Below are positions 12,470-14,689 of a stretch of 14,689 nt of DNA, in pieces. The position numbers and the translations under genes are program-made. Source of the stretch: Melioribacteraceae bacterium (GTDB lineage: Bacteria > Bacteroidota > Ignavibacteria > Ignavibacteriales > Melioribacteraceae); contig JALWEC010000149.1 of NCBI GenBank assembly GCA_027036655.1, forward strand, positions 1 through 14,689. Reading direction: 5' to 3'. The notes under the pieces were generated by a model. The model had not been told where the DNA came from and did no database searches. It saw only the letters and a list, made by a program, of their open reading frames with translations. The stretch's first letter is position 1. Each line of letters opens with the position of its first letter.

Positions 12470-14689
12470 TTTTCCTCATCATAATTTCCCATAGGAGGAC
12501 AAGAGCAGAAAAGATGTCTGTCTCCGTAAGCGTTGTCTATTCTGTTTACCGCCGGCCAAAACTTATTCTCTTTAATCCAAGGTTTCGGAAATACTGCGAT
12601 TTCCCTTGAATAGGGATGCGTCCAAATATCAACCGTAACATCTTCGGCAGTGTGAGGCGAGAATTTTAGCGGATTATCGAGCTTTGACCAGACGCCGTTT
12701 TTAACGTTATCTATTTCTTTGCGAATACCGATCATTGTTTCGATAAAGCGGTCCAACTCCGCTTTCGATTCGCTCTCGGTCGGTTCCACCATAAGCGTGC
12801 TGTGAACGGGGAAAGAAACGGTGGGCGCGTGAAAGCCGTAATCCATAAGGCGTTTGGAGATGTCGGTTTCATCGATTTCGGTATCTTGCTTGAACTGATG
12901 CATATCAAATATAAGTTCGTGCCCGACAAAACCGGTTTCGCCCGTGTAAACAACTCTGTAATAATCGGAGAGTTTAACTCTAAGATAGTTTGCGTTCAGA
13001 ATCGCGGCTTCGGTCGCTTTACGCAATCCTTCTTCTCCCATCATTTTGATGTAAGCGTAAGAAATCGTCAGAATCAATGCGCTGCCGAAAGGAGCGGAAA
13101 CGGTCGCATGAATCGCTTTGTCTGACGCAGATTTTCTAAAATAATGATTGGGAAGGAACGGCTGCAGTTTTTCGTTTACGGCAATGGGACCCGCTCCGGG
13201 ACCGCCGCCGCCGTGCGGAATGGCAAATGTTTTGTGTAGATTAAGATGGCAAACATCAGCTCCGATTTTCGCGGGACTTGTTAATCCGACTTGTGCGTTC
13301 ATATTTGCGCCGTCCATGTAAACGAGTCCGCCGTTCTCATGAATAAGATTAATCATCTCGGTTATCTTCTGCTCGAATATCCCGTGAGTTGATGGATAGG
13401 TAATCATCAGCGCCGCAAGGTTATCTTTATTCAGTTCAATTTTTTCTTTTAAGTCGGTCATGTCAACGTTGCCGTTCTCGTCGGTTTTAACGACGACAAC
13501 TTTTCCGCCGGCAAGAACCGAACTGGCGGGATTTGTACCGTGAGCCGAAGCGGGAATCAAAACAACATTGCGTTCCGGATTTCCGTTCGCTTTGTGGTAA
13601 GCCATTATTACGCTTAATCCGGTAAATTCTCCCTGAGCGCCGGAGTTCGGCTGGAATGAAACATCCGCAAAACCGGTGATTTCGCATAAGTCTTTTTTCA
13701 AGTCTTCTATCATTTCAAGATAGCCTTCGGCTTGGTCGTCGGGAACAAACGGATGAATATCGGTAAACTCGGGCCAGCTTAACGGAAACATCTCCGTTGC
13801 GGCGTTAAGCTTCATTGTGCATGAGCCGAGCGAAATCATTGAATGTGTGAGCGATAAGTCTTTCCGCTCTAATTTTTTGATATAGCGCATCATCTCGGTT
13901 TCGCTGCGGTAAGTGTTGAAAACCGGGTGAGTCATAAACTTGCTTTTGCGCGCGAGTTTTTTATCCCACGATAATTCATCGGAGTTGAAAATCGAATTGA
14001 AATCTAACCTTGGAATATTTTTCTCTGAAACAGTAGCAAAAATACTTAAGATTTTTTCAATATCTTCCGGAGTCGTAATTTCGGAGATTGAAATTCCGAC
14101 AAAATTTTCCATATCCCATCTGAAGTTCATTTTGTATTTAAGTGAAAGCGATTTCAGCATTTCGGCTTGAGACTTATTTATTTTAATTTTGAGCGTGTCG
14201 AAGAATGAACCGTTTACCTGCTCAAATCCGAGTTGTGTTAATCCTTTATTGAGCGCAATAGTAAGTTTATTAATTCTTTTGGCAATGTTTTCTAATCCTT
14301 CCGGCCCATGATAAACACCGTAGAAGCCGGCAATAATTGCAAGGAGAACCTGAGCGGTGCAGATATTACTTGTAGCTTTTTCCCGCTTGATGTGCTGTTC
14401 TCGTGTTTGAAGCGCCATTCGGAGAGCTTTTTTTCCGGTTCTGTCAACCGAAACGCCGATTATTCTACCGGGAAGCTGACGCTTAAACTCTTCTTTTGTC
14501 GCAAAATATGCGGCGTGCGGACCCCCGTATCCAAGCGGCTCGCCCAAACGCTGTGAATTTCCGAGAACGACGTCCGCTCCTATTTCTCCCGGCGGAGTAA
14601 TCAAAGCAAGACTTAAGATGTCTGCAATAACCGCAACGTAAATCCCTTTTTCTTTGGCTTTGGCAAAGTAATCGGAGTAGTCTTTTATT
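12466..14689 (-). CDS. gcvP: Glycine dehydrogenase (decarboxylating), P-protein, 5' end missing
   Basis: The PLP-dependent P-protein of the glycine cleavage system decarboxylates glycine and passes the aminomethyl group to lipoyl-GcvH. The frame is open to the right edge: upstream of the TTG at 14604 it continues as DYSDYFAKAKEKGIYVAVIA then DILSLALITPPGE, typical GcvP sequence, so 14604 is not the start. About 740 residues are visible of a family norm near 950, with roughly 200 N-terminal residues outside the window. Landmarks are RLGEPLGYGGPHAAYFA, REQHIKREKATSNICTAQ, SLGSCTMKLNA, SAHGTNPASS and LHKTFAIPHGGGGPG, whose lysine (codon 13231-13233) binds PLP. Both halves lie in one polypeptide, unlike the split GcvPA/GcvPB form. 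The stop overlaps the CoA-binding gene by 4 bases. Any glycine riboswitch would be outside the window. Confidence 0.97.
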   Translation of the reverse strand, partial: IKDYSDYFAKAKEKGIYVAVIADILSLALITPPGEIGADVVLGNSQRLGEPLGYGGPHAAYFATKEEFKRQLPGRIIGVSVDRTGKKALRMALQTREQHIKREKATSNICTAQVLLAIIAGFYGVYHGPEGLENIAKRINKLTIALNKGLTQLGFEQVNGSFFDTLKIKINKSQAEMLKSLSLKYKMNFRWDMENFVGISISEITTPEDIEKILSIFATVSEKNIPRLDFNSIFNSDELSWDKKLARKSKFMTHPVFNTYRSETEMMRYIKKLERKDLSLTHSMISLGSCTMKLNAATEMFPLSWPEFTDIHPFVPDDQAEGYLEMIEDLKKDLCEITGFADVSFQPNSGAQGEFTGLSVIMAYHKANGNPERNVVLIPASAHGTNPASSVLAGGKVVVVKTDENGNVDMTDLKEKIELNKDNLAALMITYPSTHGIFEQKITEMINLIHENGGLVYMDGANMNAQVGLTSPAKIGADVCHLNLHKTFAIPHGGGGPGAGPIAVNEKLQPFLPNHYFRKSASDKAIHATVSAPFGSALILTISYAYIKMMGEEGLRKATEAAILNANYLRVKLSDYYRVVYTGETGFVGHELIFDMHQFKQDTEIDETDISKRLMDYGFHAPTVSFPVHSTLMVEPTESESKAELDRFIETMIGIRKEIDNVKNGVWSKLDNPLKFSPHTAEDVTVDIWTHPYSREIAVFPKPWIKENKFWPAVNRIDNAYGDRHLFCSCPPMGNYDEEK

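Noticed and set aside
12802..13125. Plus-strand open frame (107 codons) opposite gcvP
   Set aside because: It is antisense to highly conserved gcvP sequence and has no domain of its own.
14602..14604. TTG as the start of gcvP
   Set aside because: The frame continues upstream to the window edge with sequence typical of GcvP (ending DILSLALITPPGE), so the TTG is an internal leucine codon.

Overview
The window looks like a chromosomal, mostly housekeeping segment from a member of the Ignavibacteria/Chlorobi-Bacteroidetes branch (FCB group). The main evidence is a secreted protein with a type IX secretion (T9SS) C-terminal sorting domain (QNYPNPF linker, then a gliding-motility-type C-terminus). 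AT-rich intergenic DNA, outer-membrane barrels, and an unsplit glycine dehydrogenase fit this. Taxonomy is inferred from protein style only. I see no phage, plasmid, CRISPR, tRNA or rRNA signal.

Layout. (1) About 1-3101, plus strand: a tight run of five genes: the C-terminus of a probable membrane protein, truA, an SDR/FabG-like reductase, a small outer-membrane barrel, and an enoyl-CoA hydratase. Gaps are a few bases or overlaps, so this is probably one operon. (2) 3102-3578: a gene-free stretch with a MITE-like inverted-repeat element (3286-3461). (3) 3579-4562, plus strand: a membrane-anchored protein that looks like a decayed YibQ-type polysaccharide deacetylase. (4) 4598-6631, minus strand, convergent with it: a large T9SS-exported protein with a thioredoxin-like (Omp28-type) N-terminus. 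(5) 6632-7123: a gene-free stretch with repeat relics and a perfect palindrome. (6) 7124-9761, minus strand: a two-gene M16 peptidase operon encoding complementary subunits, one carrying the zinc site and the other the R/Y pair. (7) 9762-10037: a cluster of palindromes and a second copy of the dispersed repeat. (8) 10038-14689, minus strand: gcvP (5' end outside the window), a CoA-binding protein, an Omp85-like barrel with one POTRA domain, and rsmE. All are overlapping or closely spaced, so probably one operon.

How the genes relate: truA and rsmE are RNA-modification enzymes. The SDR and crotonase catalyse adjacent kinds of step (3-ketoacyl reduction and 3-hydroxyacyl dehydration/hydration) and may serve one acyl-CoA pathway. 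GcvP feeds one-carbon metabolism. Three or four proteins act at the envelope. No clearly new multi-gene system is evident. The most interesting signals are the intergenic repeat family, whose 15-base tail supplies the last codons and stop of rsmE, the likely TTG start of rsmE inside the Omp85-like gene, the split-site M16 pair, and two odd proteins (the degenerate deacetylase and the thioredoxin/amidotransferase-like T9SS protein).
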